Assembly (NCBI GenBank): GCA_031213475.1
Contig: JARUPZ010000024.1
Location: 2,763,403-2,827,402 of the forward strand
Origin: Nereocystis luetkeana
Taxonomy: Eukaryota > Sar > Phaeophyceae > Laminariales > Laminariaceae
Length of the DNA stretch: 64,000 bases
Reading direction: 5' to 3'
Part shown: one piece after another, positions 20,881-33,039 of the stretch
How positions within the stretch are numbered: position 1 is the first letter of the stretch
How the letters are laid out: the number at the start of each line of letters is the position of its first letter
Notes under the pieces: generated by a model
What the model was told of the DNA's origin: nothing
The model's input: only the letters and a program-made list of their open reading frames with translations
Databases searched by the model: none
Position numbers and translations under genes: made by a program

Positions 20881-22800
20881 ACCCCCTCCGAAAATAGTTC
20901 ACACGAAACGGATGGAAAATTTTGCCGGATGAGTAGGCACGATTGGATATGGAAATCGAATAGGTTCCACGCAGCCCGGGCTAAGCAGTTTGCAAGGGAC
21001 AGGAAGAGTATGTTTAGTTGACCCCCTTTGTGTTAAAGAGGACTGCACGGCCCGACTGAACGGACGCAACTATATTTTCGCCTGATGGTGTAGATAGACA
21101 CCACGGTAGATGAAGGGACCAGGAACCCCTCTCCACGTTTCCCCTGCTTGAACTTATTTGAAGGTGCCGTTACCAATCGCTCCACCATGATTACCATCCC
21201 CCCCCCTCCATCATTGGACTAGACTACTTACTGTAGTACTCGTAGAACTCTCGAGGACGACATAGAATAAATCACATCAGACCACACCACGTGTGCTTTT
21301 TCTCACGCCCGAAGCCAAATCAACTTGAGTATCTCTGCAGACGGAACCGCATCTCTGCATACGGAATCACTTTGCCCCAATGATGGCGCTGGTAACATTT
21401 TGTGAACAGCAACGAAATCAAGGTGCCGACACCTTTGCCGCGGGTCATGCGAGTAATACCGTCCCACGAGCAAGAAGCTCACTTTCTGAGGACGCTAAGC
21501 GACCGTCCTTAGCGGCGGGTGCTACACTGAATCCTGCTGTACACAATAGCCTATCCGTACGCTCAAGGTCCGTGTTTCAAGTAGGGATTCAGCCTTGATC
21601 AGAGTTGATGTTCCTTGCTGGCGGGTCCATACTGTACACGCCCCTAAAACATGAAAAAGTCGAGCATGAAAATACAGGAGGGTATCATACAAATCACACA
21701 ATGTTGCGCAACATAGCCCCACCCTCCCCGCTTCCGGGGGAGGGGGGTGTACTCGATAGGAGAGATGCTTCCGGGGGAGGGGGGGGGGTTGCAGCACTTC
21801 AGGGGTTGCGCATACAATAAGCGGGGGAATCGGGCCTATCCATAACCCTGGCCCCTACCCCCAACACGAAGCAGGAATCAGCCTCGTCTATCTCTATGCT
21901 CAGCCCTGCAACAGCGACAGCGAAAACAGCAGCAGCAGCAGCAGCTCTTCATACCCAATCGTATACACTGTGCATAACCAGCTCCAACCCTAGAGCTGTC
22001 CGGAACTGAGTTTCTTTGACTATGCCGCCCTGACTCAAGGCTACACCAGAACAAGGATCACAGCAGCATTCACTAGCAACCACAGTAAATCAGTTCTTCA
22101 TACCCAACCGTCCATAATGTACAAGACCAGCACTCTAACTCTCGAGTTATCTGGGGTCGACTTGCTTTGCTGAGGTCCTGTCCAGAAGCCACATCGCAAG
22201 CAGCACCAGAGCAGCAAGCAACTGCTGCCAGCAGCACCCCAAAAACACACGAGCCGACGGGAGGATTTCACCAAAAGACAAAATGCAGGCGCAAAACGAC
22301 ATTCGGCGCAAAGGAAAAAAATACACAGGTAACTCATCGTCAGCCGAAAACAAAGTCCCCACCACACTCACCTCCACCCACGCTCGCTTCCCTTGCTAGC
22401 CCGAAATCTGCACCTGATCTATGGCCGTTCTCCTAACCACGTACACGCCCTTGCCCACGATTTGTCACGCTGTGACAGACCTTCGGTCTTGCTTCTGCGC
22501 GGGGAGCCATGCCTCCCTCGTGTATCACCATCACCACCACCACTTCCAACGACAACACTATTAACAGCTGCCAGATTTTTGGTTCTGTTGTTGCTTCCCC
22601 CCCCCCCCCCGCGGCTTACTGTACAGCGACAGCGGCAATGCCACCATTATCATTAGCAGCAGCGCAGTAGAAGCGTCACGCAATAAGCCCCTCCACAATC
22701 GCCAAACGACACAGAGGATGCTGCAGATAGATGGTTTGTGGACGACACCGTCATCCCAGCACGCTTGCGAACGACGTGGGCATACACGACCCAACCGTAA
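20881..22800. other. Intergenic region with (CAG)n patches
   Basis: No supported gene. Short CAG runs occur at 21925-21945, and poly-C near 22600. Frames are interrupted, and none shows a family I recognise. Confidence 0.4.
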
Positions 22801-23228
22801 CGCCTACTTCTAGCTGGCCTCTCTCGGCGCACGGGCGCGTCGCCGGCGAGGTAAACATGGCCGAAGCATTGAAGAGGTGCGGCGAGGTCTATGGTCGAAA
22901 AAAGAGCTCGGAAACACGAATTTATCCTCGAGTTAATCGAGGTTTCGATACTGAGGACGACACGAAAACAAAAGTTTGCTACCTCCCGGTGAATCGCGCG
23001 TTCCACATCATGATAATAATTTTTATACATAAAATATATCCTGTGCCCTCGTTCCATCGTAAATATTGCACTATCAACTATCCTACCCCCCCCACGGCGA
23101 GCACAAGGGACGCTGCTGCTGTACTACTATTAACAGTAGCCACCGACGGCATGGGTTGATCGCGGCAACGCCCGAAAGCCCCCCGTAATAATTGGTTTAC
23201 ACTCCGTTCTGACTATCAATCCCACCGA

Positions 23229-23835
23229 CTACAAGCAGGCCTTTTTCGGAGCACCGTGAAAGCCGTCCGGGAACACAATGTCACTCCTGTCTTCATCCAG
23301 CTCCTCGATGTGGGGAACCATCGCCGCGGTCATGCGTAGGAGGGACTCCCTCATGCCTTCGCGCATAGGGATAGGCGCGACGAGGGCGACAACTTCCTCC
23401 GCAGAGCTCAACACTTCGTCGGGGGCGACGCCGTTTTTGACGTGCATCTTGAACAGGCGGGCCGCCTCCTCGTCTTCGTGCGGCGGCCCCCCCGGAGGCC
23501 CCATTAAGGGCTCGAGCCACTTGCCGATATTCTTCTTGATGGTTTTCTTTTTGTTTCTCACGGCTGCAATCATGGACCAGGTAGTTGTAATCGCCTTCCG
23601 CCGAAATGTCAAAGGGGTCGGCGTACTCGTGGTCACTACTCTCGCCGCCGGATATATCACCCTCATCGTCATCGTCGGCATCACCGTCCGTCGTCACCGC
23701 CTGCTTTCGGCGCCTTCTTCTCCTTCGTCTTGTTCTTGGAAGGCTTTTCGGTCTTCTTGCGCTTCTTGGTTTCTTTCTCGCTCTTCTTGCGTTCCCGAGC
23801 AGCCTGACTATAAAGGAATCGGCAGTACGTAGCAA
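23229..23835 (-). pseudogene. Relic of the same gene family as the 371-aa protein at 44641
   Basis: A clear protein segment runs to the stop at 23229: KNIGKWLEPLMGPPGGP, EDEEAARLFKMHVKNGVAP, then EELDEDRSDIVFPDGFHG. It aligns with the intact gene at 44641 (SLDPMGPVGRPQHGDDAARL and FQAFVEAGVPL). Upstream on the same strand, an acidic linker (GDADDDDEGDISGGESSDHE, 23700-23580) and a Lys-rich stretch (23810-23700) lie in two other frames. At least two frameshifts therefore separate the parts, unless undetected introns intervene. The C-terminal half of the relative is not present. A short upstream block (TTGAAGCTCATGCTG, about 23920) also occurs at 42640. Confidence 0.6.
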
Positions 23836-23939
23836 AACAATATACGATACAAAATAAAATAAAAATTACCAGGTAACATTTTGTTGTCATCGTGTTTGCC
23901 ATTCGACAATGGGCAGCATGAGCTTCAACGTCTGTCACT

Positions 23940-25060
23940 CATAAACATACCAATATATATACATATATATACTGTAGACTATGATAGGGTATGCATATTA
24001 TGTAAAATGACTACTGTGTGCTGCCTACACATTGAATTATCCTTTCTACCCGCACCCAGTGTCCGTCCTGATTCCTTCTCCCAGAGAGTTACTACTGTGG
24101 TTCTGTGATCACAGACTGAGCCAGAGAAATACCAAAAGCGAAAAAATGATCGCAGATTCAAATCAAGTGAAATGCCAGCGTATCGGGTACGAGAACACAA
24201 CAACACAAGCAAGACCAGAAAGTAAGAACACAAAGACAATAAAAAGATCTGAAATGAAACATAATAAAATGACGCAAGGAGATAAGAAAAGACCGCTATT
24301 AACAAACAAACGGAAAGCATACGTGTGTGCGTTTAAATAGATATATCGGCATTCGAAAGAACATCGAATACCTGATGTTCTTGTTCTTGCTCGTTTCTAT
24401 TCTTGGTCAGCTAAAAAACCGGAACATAGTTCAAATCTGAAGGTTTTAGTCTTTTGGACTGGTGGCTTAACTTGCACACACTGTAAGCCGCGCGTAAGCA
24501 CATACATACAGGGGTGGCCGACGATGTTTTTCATGCTCGCTTGCTTTGTATCCACCCCCATGGGTATCGTACTGTAGCATAGTTTGTTCTTCGAATACGC
24601 GTATGTGTAAACTATTTTCCTAGCAACAATTACACAAGACTTAGTGTCATTGCTGCCTCGAGATAGGTTGGAATTATCGCATGTAGCGCAGAGCAGCGAG
24701 TACACTCTAGCTGAGCTGATTTTAGGAAAATCACTAGAATTTTTCACACGTATTTGATTTGCATAGTATTTGACTAAGTCACCTTCATCGAGGGGTCGTG
24801 ATAGAGGTCGATACCTGGTACCTACTGCTGCTGTACAGCAATATCTGGTCGCTGCAGTTAATCGAACACAGCAGTCAGCTGATGAGAGAACGAAGCTACC
24901 ATTAAACCTTCAAGTACTACACTCTCGTATTGGGGACAAATATCTTGGGGACTTGAATGGCTTGTCCCCCAAAGGGGACTAAAGGGTTAAGCGTATTACA
25001 CACAGCAGCAACAAATGCGCAGGCTCTTGCCCGCTGGTGCTGTTCAGTACCTGGTATGTC
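23940..25060. other. Intergenic region with one decayed hairpin
   Basis: AT-rich stretch at 24000-24400, then a variant of hairpin family D at 24901-24992. No gene supported. Confidence 0.45.
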
Positions 25061-25071
25061 GACACATCAAC

Positions 25072-25187
25072 TATTACGGGGGACCATACCAGGTAGTAAA
25101 TAGGACCAAATATTGTTAGTAGAAATAGCAAAACATATAGGTTTTTGTGTATACTATAGGCCCTGTTTAATTTGCCTCCCGGTAATA
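25072..25187. mobile_element. MITE family C copy interrupted by TACCAGGTA
   Basis: The left end reads GGGGGACCATA-CCAGGTA-GTAAATAGG, against ACCATAGTAAATAGG in other copies: exactly CCAGG plus a duplicated TA has been added (25087-25095). The right end is more diverged. Confidence 0.8.
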
Positions 25188-26181
25188 GTATGTACTATGC
25201 ATACGTACGATGGTATTTGACTGGACTGTCAGCATTCAGATTTAGCAACAAATAATGCTGCGTTATTTGTAGGGTCATCATGGAAGATATCAAGAGCACG
25301 CCTCTCCTTTAGTTTTACGCGTAGATCTCCCCTGGTTTGCTTTTCACCCGCTCCTCAGCTTTTCCGTTTATTTGTAGGGTTAGATGTACGTACTTATGAA
25401 AGGAGTGTTGTGACGTGGGTGGATGACGAGCCTGCTTTGCTTGCTTCGTATTGTCTGACTCATCCCGTCCGGGGGTGGGGTATAGTTGACGAACGCAGGG
25501 CGGAGACGGTGCGGACAGGGTAGCAAGGTACCAGACCGACTAGTAGGAAGAACCTGGCTATGTGTTGCTCGCACCACAAACTGCTGCGGCTACCTGGAGG
25601 GTGCTTTGTGCTTCGGGTTGCCTGTTATTCCCCTCGGTTCTCTGTTTAGATGTAGTGGTGCCGGTTGATTTATTAGCTCGTTTTTTTCAAGTGCCTGCCA
25701 CATCCCCTGGGAGGAGGCATGCCAAATTTCCCCCCCCTCCTCTTTCTCTACTGATTTGTTTTTCTGTTCATTGTTTAGTCTGTTTGTTCCTTTTGCTTTC
25801 TCTCTTTAATAGAATGTGTATGTCGTTTCGGTCGTATCTAGTACGAGTATGATGGCATGGTATCGCATTGTTTACTCTGCTTACTGCGTAACAATGTAGT
25901 ATCTCTGTGGCGTAGTTTTGTAACCACATAACTTGTACCTGGTATCTCTCTAGGATTGAAGAATCGGCACGGACATTGGTTGTGCTGGATGTCGACGGGT
26001 AGAAAGAACGGTTTACAGTTTCATGTATGTGAAGAACACACACACATCTTTCTGAAGCTCAAGCGCACGCGAGTTCACAGCGAGAATCGTCTGCCACTCT
26101 ATCTAGACTACTGCTCTGTATCTCGTTTGGTCATTAGCGAGTAGCTACATCTCCTACGTACCGGACACCTATTCGTAATAA

Positions 26182-26540
26182 CCAGGGCTTTTCACGGTGC
26201 GTTTTTTTCTCGCCGTGCGATGCGGTTCGGGCCGGTTCTACCGAGCTGCACCGCACCGTGTGATGTTGACATAATCAAGACCGTACCGAACCGCACCATT
26301 CGAATTTCACAAGAGAAAAAAAAACGCGGTACAGGTTTTTCAAGGTCTTTAAGAGCAAAAAAGGGTACGGTGCGGAGCGGTTTTTAACGGTTTTTACCCC
26401 ACGGCACCGCATGAAAAAAAAAAAATCACACCGCACCGCACCGTAAAACTATCCAAAACAAAAAACCGAACCGCACCGGACCGTAGGACTCTACACCGCA
26501 TCGTGGTTCGGTGCTACAGCGTGAAATTCCTTGCTACATG
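26182..26540. mobile_element. Probable hAT-like element with CCGCACCG subterminal repeats
   Basis: Starts CAGGGCTTTTCACGGTGCG, like the hAT-type ends at 16677 and 43266. It contains over ten CCGCACCG/CGGTGCGG words and fades near 26530, where a weak complement of the left end occurs. The right terminus and target duplication are not clear. Confidence 0.5.
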
Positions 26541-26696
26541 AATAAATAGGAAGGCTGGTCCAGGGTGTGGATTTCTTATCTGAGAAGGGTTACGCTCTAC
26601 ACTATATATATAACTTCAGTATAAGGACCCCCGAAATTCTCATTTCCCTGTAAAACTCAGTCTGCAGTTCAAATGGCTCATTTCGTTATTGCATGA

Positions 26697-26950
26697 ACCG
26701 GCGTCCCCTGTGGCTTGGTAGGTGGTCCGCGTGCCTATCAAGATCAATTTCGTGGGTTCAAGTCCCGCCGAGTGCATGCTCGCAAGGGCTTTTTCTTGCA
26801 TGAAATAAATTGATCAGCGGAAAGCGCGAGTTAGCTACATTCGATACGAAAATCGACGAGCAGTGGGAATGCTGAACCCTATGCGCGACAAAAAATAAAG
26901 GCACGTACCGGGGGGGAGAAGGGTGGACACCTGTGACCACGGCTTGTCCA
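26697..26950 (+). mobile_element. tRNA-derived SINE, copy 1
   Basis: The head (about 26700-26772) has a tRNA-like A box (TGGCTTGGTAGGTGG) and a perfect B box (GGGTTCAAGTCCC). The tail runs through CGAGTGCATGC, AGCGGAAAGCGC and a CGTACCGGGGGGGAGAAGG segment to GGCTTGTCCAGAAG. The same order of blocks appears inverted at 34880-35440. Confidence 0.75.
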
Positions 26951-27193
26951 GAAGGTCGTCGAGTGAGTGTAAAACCTCCTACGATTTAGGCTGGAAAGTG
27001 AAAGTAAGTGATGATTAAGAAAAAAAAAATGTCCTGCTGTACCGCTGTACATACCAAAGGCATCATACCACATTAGATCACCGCCGCGCTGATACACACC
27101 ACACGGTAATAGACAGGATCGAGGAAATAAATGGGGAGAAAAGACGGATACTGCCCGTACCACCCCACCAGAATCATCTCACTTCTGTTTTCA

Positions 27194-27420
27194 GGGCTTC
27201 CGGACTGCACCGCGGTCTTTTTTCTGCCTGGACATTCCTACTTGTACGGTTCATCTCGGTTCGGCGCGGATCACGAATTTTCAAAATCCTGTTTTACCGT
27301 TCGGTTCGATTCGATTCGGTCTCAGGTCCCGCACGTCCAAAGGCTTACGATCAATTCGGTTCCGACGGAACCGGAATAATACAACCCAACTAAAACCAAT
27401 TCAAACCCGAACGGTTCTTA
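27194..27420. other. CGGTTCGG-rich segment, possible further hAT-like relic
   Basis: Begins CAGGGCTTCCGG and contains repeated TCGGTTC words, but no matching right end was found. Confidence 0.3.
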
Positions 27421-28074
27421 CGTAATTAATTGCTTGAAGTCAGAACGAAGCAGGGATGTAATTAGTGGTTCGGTGTCAGTTACGCGCAAGCCCCCCGCAG
27501 CCTCCCCCCCCCCCGGGAGGGCCTCCGGCGGGCCCCGCGCAAAAATTTGAGATATACTGCTGTATACGCGAATATATGCCCTAAAACCGAGTAACAAAGT
27601 GCGTTTAAACGCCTCCCGAGCCTCGAAAAAGCGTGCATCGGGATGAGAACCTAAATAATTTTGGTTCTGCTATAGAAAAAGGGCCTAAAAAAAAAACGCC
27701 TTCCTGCGGCGAATTAAGAAAGGGGGCTTATTTCTTTTTGCGCCAAAGGCGAATTTGAAAAACAGGCAGTGTTTCAGAAAAAAAAACGCCCCGCGCTCAC
27801 AGCAGACGCGTGTTGCGCTGCGCGCAACCAGACCCTCCACGGCTGTTGCGGAAAACGGCCATTTTGACCAAAACGTTGCGCCAGCTGGGCGCAACAGCGC
27901 AGCAGCTAACTATATCCCTGGTACGAAGCTCCCCTCACCTACCATGGTACTACTGCTGTAGGTGCCGGTACCAGTTATCACGGTTCGGAACCGCGACTCT
28001 TCAGGAGAGCGGGAAATCTCACGAGTCAGTTATTTTCCACACCTCGGACAGATCAGCTCACGGTAGCTCGAGCT

Positions 28075-28870
28075 AGCTCTTCAAGGACCTAGCTCACCGG
28101 TGGGTTACGTGAGCTACACATGTTTTCCTGGCTTGAGCTATAGGAGGGTAGCTCATCTGCACATGTTTTCCAAGCCTGAGCTATAGAGGATAGCTCATCA
28201 GCACATATATGTCCAGAGTGAGCTATGGGAGCTACATGAGCTAGCTCATCTACCCCCGAGATGAGCTATAGGAGATACATGAGCTACACATATTTTCCCC
28301 GGCTTGAGCTATAGGCGGTAGATCATCTGCACATATTTTCGAAGCTTGAGCTATACCTGGTAGGCGATAGCTCATCTGCACATGTTTCCAAAGCGTGAGG
28401 TATATACCTGGTATACGTATAGGCGGAAGCTCATCTGCACATGTTTTCCCTGCTTGAGCTATAGGCGGTAGCTCATCTGCGCATGTTTTCAAGGCTTGAG
28501 CTATAGGTGGTAGCTCATCTGCACATATTTTGAAGGCTTGAGCTATAGAAGACTGCTCATCTACTCACATTTTCCCTGGCTGAGCTATAGGAGCTACATG
28601 ACCTACACATGTTTCCCCGGCTTGAGCTATAGGTGGTAGCTCATCTGGACATGTTTTGAAGGCTTGAGCTTTAGAAGATAGCTCATCTACACACATTTTC
28701 CCAGGCTGAGCTATAGGAGCTTCATGAGCTAGATCATCTGCCCCCGAGATGAGCTTCAGGAGCTACAGGATCTACACATGTTTCCCCCGGCTCGAGCTAT
28801 AGGCGGTAGCTCATCTGCACATGTTTTCGAAGCTTGAGCTACATTAGATAGATGAGCTAGCTCATGAGCT
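28075..28870. repeat. GAGCTATAGG satellite, about 50-bp unit
   Basis: About 14 imperfect units of the form GAGCTATAGGCGGTAGCTC plus CATCTGCACATGTTTTC. GAGCTA and TAGCTC make each unit a small inverted repeat. One unit (28351-28365) and a second near 28404 carry an inserted CCTGGTA. Confidence 0.9.
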
Positions 28871-28939
28871 GTCCGGGGTGTGTTATTTTCGGAGTTGCAC
28901 CCAAATTTGAAAATGGCGCAGCCAGCTGCGTACCTTCTT

Positions 28940-29215
28940 TTCCAAGTCCTTGGTCACCCTTCTGCCGAAAGAAGCCACGATCTGATCGTCCCGTATCGCC
29001 GACTCCAGCTGCTCCACCCTTTCTTTCTCAAACCCGATCTCTTCTTCAACTGAGAGTCCGTCCTCTCCTGCTCGCGATAAACTTGTGGCAGTCCGGGCGA
29101 AGCAGGGCGGCCCGAACACTCTGATACTCCACATGCTCCAATTCCATCTCGGCAGCCTTCGTTTGCAGTGCCAGCAGTTCCTCCTCCATATCATCTGTTT
29201 GTTTTTTTGCGTGTC
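28940..29215 (-). pseudogene. Relic related to the coiled-coil gene at 33899
   Basis: The minus strand encodes DMEEELLALQTKAAEMELEH, then, after a frame change near 29060, VEEEIGFEKERVEQLESAI and VTKDLEKKVR. The latter parallels the C-terminus of the intact gene (VMDEIGLEKLKAEQLEREL...IMQNKVN). The N-terminal half and the start are missing, so this is probably a decayed family member; a fragment of a spliced gene is an alternative. Confidence 0.55.
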
Positions 29216-29274
29216 CGACAAGAGCGCCCGAAAAACATTTTTCCGAAACCTCGAATTAATTAATTGTTCAAATT

Positions 29275-30430
29275 TGTGGGTAGGTAGGTAGGTAGGTGTT
29301 GTTGAGCTCGAGCGAGTGGTGTAGCTGGGCTGTTCGTTGTGGGGTCAGGGGCCATGGGTAGGGGTCGAGAAATATATATAGATTGTTCGCGTGAAGCGCG
29401 AAAAAAATATAAAGGCGTTTTTCTCGGGCGAGCTATAATACAAAACACTTGACAATAGTGAGACAAAATATGAAAGAGGAATGCTGGTCCCGCATGAATG
29501 TCTGCTCGAGATAAAATCCCATTACAAAACGGTTTTTTACGTTGGATTAGCTGGTACTTTCCGGATAGACTGGCTGTGCCGGTATATTTGATGCAGGTGA
29601 AGGGTTGTGAGGGTGTCTTCACAAAGACAGGCAACGAAAAACTAGAAAATACATTCTGTACGAATGCAGCTAGCTGCTCTAGAATTTTATCTCTGACGAC
29701 ACAAAACGATCACACATACATGAAATACTCACCGCAACGTGTCCAAAAAAAGTAGTATCTCGTACAATGTACCACTATGTTGAACACGGATACATGGAGA
29801 GTTGACTGGTGGTGTAATGACGAAGTTCACTGCATTTTAGATAACACACACAACGCAGAGTCGACTTCGCCCTCGGCCTTCTCCAAGAAAACACATTGCA
29901 ATACACGGAAAACGCCGAGACGTGTCTTATATAGACGACTTCAAATCGAAAAATGTATCTTCAGCAGCAGACAGGGATACTCTAAATGCTGCACGTTATC
30001 CCATGTTTAACGTCAGTGACAAACTAAAGGCAACCGCCTCTGCGACCGCGCCAGTCATATTTAGATTCCTCGTGCGAAAGGAGGAAACTCAACTTTCCTC
30101 TGAGTTCGTTTTCCGTCCCTGGGCGAGGGTCAGCAGGCACGATATCATACGTCCTTGCTCGTCCAAATATGGGCCCAGGGTCGATCTGAGACTGTCCACC
30201 CTTGTGTTGTGCGCACTCCTGGCAACCTCCGGACTTCTCCATCGCTGTACGACCGTCATTCCCTCCGCCCACCCCCCCCTGGCGATATCCACCCGCAATG
30301 CGAGGACTCAGTCCTCGCCTCTGCCCCCACCGTCCCGGCCGCGACCATGGGTGACGCCAACGAATCCCGCATTGAGGGGTTGGGAGTAAACATTCGAGGC
30401 GTGGCCACGGCAGTGCTAAAACTCTTGGGT
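29275..30430. other. No supported gene
   Basis: Contains a short (GTAG)n run at 29278-29297. Frames of 80-155 codons between 29900 and 30400 on both strands overlap each other and show no splice or family support. Confidence 0.4.
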
Positions 30431-30435
30431 GGTGC

Positions 30436-32728
30436 TTACTGCATCATTCCCCTGACAACCCCGCGGCGATTTTCATGATCGGGAGCCATGCGCGTTTCGC
30501 AGGCACCGAAGCATAGCTTTGTAGTTGGCTGGCAATCTTCCTGTTGATGGAAAAGGCGAAGAGGGTGCAAAGATACCGGCGGTAGTCCTGAATATGAGGG
30601 ACGCAACAAGAAGATAATAATAGTGTTGCCGCGACTGCGGTGATTGTCTGTGACCCGAAAACGACTTCGAAGCGTTTCCGCCGATTTAGATGAGGAGCCA
30701 ATCTTGTACATCCGAAAGGTACGCGCGTTTGACCCAGTTTACATATCACATTATAGAAGTTATATCACTACATTATTAATAGTACCGCTAGCTATTTGTT
30801 CAAGAAAGTTAGCTAGCCATCTCCCTGCCAACAAGAGTACTCCCCATGCCTTAGCACGATCCGGAACAGCGAGTAGGCTGCCAACACACGCACAGAAGTA
30901 TACAAGCCTCTACATGCTGATTCGATAGCTATACAAGCATCTACACCCGCCGCTCACCTGTATACCCCTGTCGCCTGGTCGCATTAGACCCGCGACTTGG
31001 TCGTCCTGGCCCAGGGCGAGACCGATCCACTCGTTTCCTGCTCTGGCTCCACCGTCACCTCCGGCATCAGCATTTTCTGGCAATTGAGTAGAAAATTATG
31101 CGGTCCACGCCAGATGAGCGCATAGAATGTTTACACGCATGCCGCCATCCTTACGGTAGAGCCCAAGTAAACGACCAATGACTCACCCGCTCCCTTTGCG
31201 GTGTTCCCCGTAGGAAGGTCCTCGTCGTTGTAGCCGCTAGTGCCTCCGCACCATCGTCCAGCGGTGGCTTGCAAGATTCCGCCTGCGGATGATATATTCG
31301 CCCGGCAACGCTAAATCGTCGAAAGCGGCAGGTTCAGCAGACTCTGCCCGTGTTTGCCGTGGTGTACACCCCCCCCTCCCTCAGCAAATCCTCCTCCTTT
31401 CCTGGGCAGCACGCTCGCCTCTGCGGCTGCATCAAACCCCTCGTCACCGTCTGCTGCGATTTCCTGCAGGTGGGAGGTTCGGGGCGCTGCGCCCTGGCCT
31501 GCGGCAGTGAATACCGCATGTCGTTCCGTGCAACGCTTGCTCGTCGCTTGCCCGGACATTCATGACACAGGTATTGGCGGCGACCTGGCGTAACGGACGA
31601 AAGCACCTACAGTAGTAATGTTTCCCTCACGATCTTGACCGCTCCCCACCGGGCTTTTCCGTGACAGAGAGCTTCACGCGCGGAGAGTAGCTGATGCCGT
31701 ATAGGCACATCTGTTTCCCGGTTAGGGTGCAGACGAGATCTGTTTCGTGGAGTGGGGCGTGAACAAGGGCGGAAAGGACGGGCTTACTTCTGTGTGTAGT
31801 ACTTGAGGGGCGTTAGGCGTTACGGTTACGTACTGCAGTACCGATATATTCGATGACAGAACTTTGACCGGCCACCGTGTTTCCTCGATACATTTCACAC
31901 CGGGCGCCAGGTCCTCAGGTTCAGGGAGCGCAGAGGCGAGGAGATGGCGCAAATCGAGTGGACCATCGCTTTGCACAGAACGACCGAGAGGCGAGGGTAA
32001 TCATATATTCCTAGTCCTGTTGTGTGTCGTTGAGACGAGCGCTCGTGCAGCGGGGGAACGGAATGTCGCTGTTCGGCAACTGCTTCCCAAGCCGGCATGC
32101 CGTCATGGCGGCGTGTTATCGAGATGAGTATGCTACCTATTTCAACTTAGCGAGCGGGTGCAAGTTAAAGGTATTCGCCGCTTCAACGCCACAACAGTTG
32201 TTGTAAACCTGCGCAACATCCGTTTTGATGGCGGTACTACTGTAGTCAGCGCAGGGGGTCCATCGAGAAGAAAGGCGGTCGCCGTGCAAGTTGGTGCCAA
32301 AACAAAAGAAGAGTGCACGTAGTCCTGCCACAAACAAAGGGACACAGGGAAAAATGTACCCAGATGTTAGTTGTCATGGAACTCGTGGTTGGCTACGCTC
32401 ACCTTAGTCTACCCTTGAGAGCAGTACGGAACGTCTCCTTTGTGAACCCAGAAGGGACCCTCTGCAAGTGGAAGAGGAAGGGCGTGCCGGGCTGGGGGGG
32501 TGCATTGACGCCGCCACTTTGTGCTCCCCGAATCGACCGTCTCCCACCCGCGTCTCCACCAAGGACCTCCTTCTTTTCCACCCGCCTGGTCGCTCTTACG
32601 AAGCACATGGACAGCAGCGGCGGCGGCGGCGGCGCGGGGGGGTAGAACACGGTACTCGGCAGGGACTCCATCTCCAGCTTTGGGAGAAGAAGGGCCGGCT
32701 GGATCACGACGGTCAGCTCGTTCTCCAT
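30436..32728 (-). CDS. Uncharacterised six-exon gene
   Basis: Proposed exons (minus): 32403-32728 (ATG at 32728), 31899-31968, 31370-31463, 31187-31282, 30958-31076 and 30436-30540 (stop TAA). Donors are GTGAGC, GTGAAA, GTGTAC, GTGAGT and GTGAGC. Acceptors include CTGCAG, CCGCAG, TGCCAG and CAACAG; the last follows a strong pyrimidine tract. Every junction keeps the frame (phases 2, 0, 1, 1, 0), which is hard to get by chance for five introns. The product, about 270 aa, begins MENELTVVIQPALLLPKLEM. It has a Pro-rich loop, then a segment around GFTKETFRTALKGRL and DGPLDLRHLLASALPEPEDL, a Gly/Ala/Asp-rich middle, NEWIGLALGQDDQVAGLM, and a short Cys-containing tail. I do not recognise the family. 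The last four exons are more secure than the first two. Confidence 0.6.
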
Positions 32729-33039
32729 GTACTATTAATATTAATTGTTGATCCCCGTTGCCTCCTGAAGCATTGGGCGGTTAGCACAGGAGTCATCTGA
32801 GGGTGGGTTCAGCAAGCGAGACGGACGACCGGCGACCGGTAGAGGCGATGTCGAGTTTTGTAGAAAAACAAACTGTGTCACTCGTTCTGACGAAACAGGC
32901 AAGTCTGCTCTTGGTCACCGCTAAGCTGGTAGTTGTTTTGCTGTGCTCTGGATCAAGCGTGTATCATAAGAACGGAGTAATACAACCACCTGTGAGTACA
33001 ACAGAATGAGCGGCTCCAAGCCGTTGCCCCCGTAGATCC

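Noticed and set aside
23278..23832. 184-codon plus-strand frame with hydrophobic stretches suggesting a membrane protein
   Set aside because: It is the exact antisense of the minus-strand relic that matches the 44.6-kb family; hydrophobicity arises from antisense of Lys/Glu-rich codons.
26697..26772. Functional tRNA gene
   Set aside because: A and B boxes are good, but the acceptor and anticodon stems do not pair, and the sequence continues into a conserved SINE body also found at 35 kb.
28075..28870. Regular repeats resembling a CRISPR array
   Set aside because: Repeats are imperfect, spacers are themselves repeated, no cas genes are present, and the context is eukaryotic.
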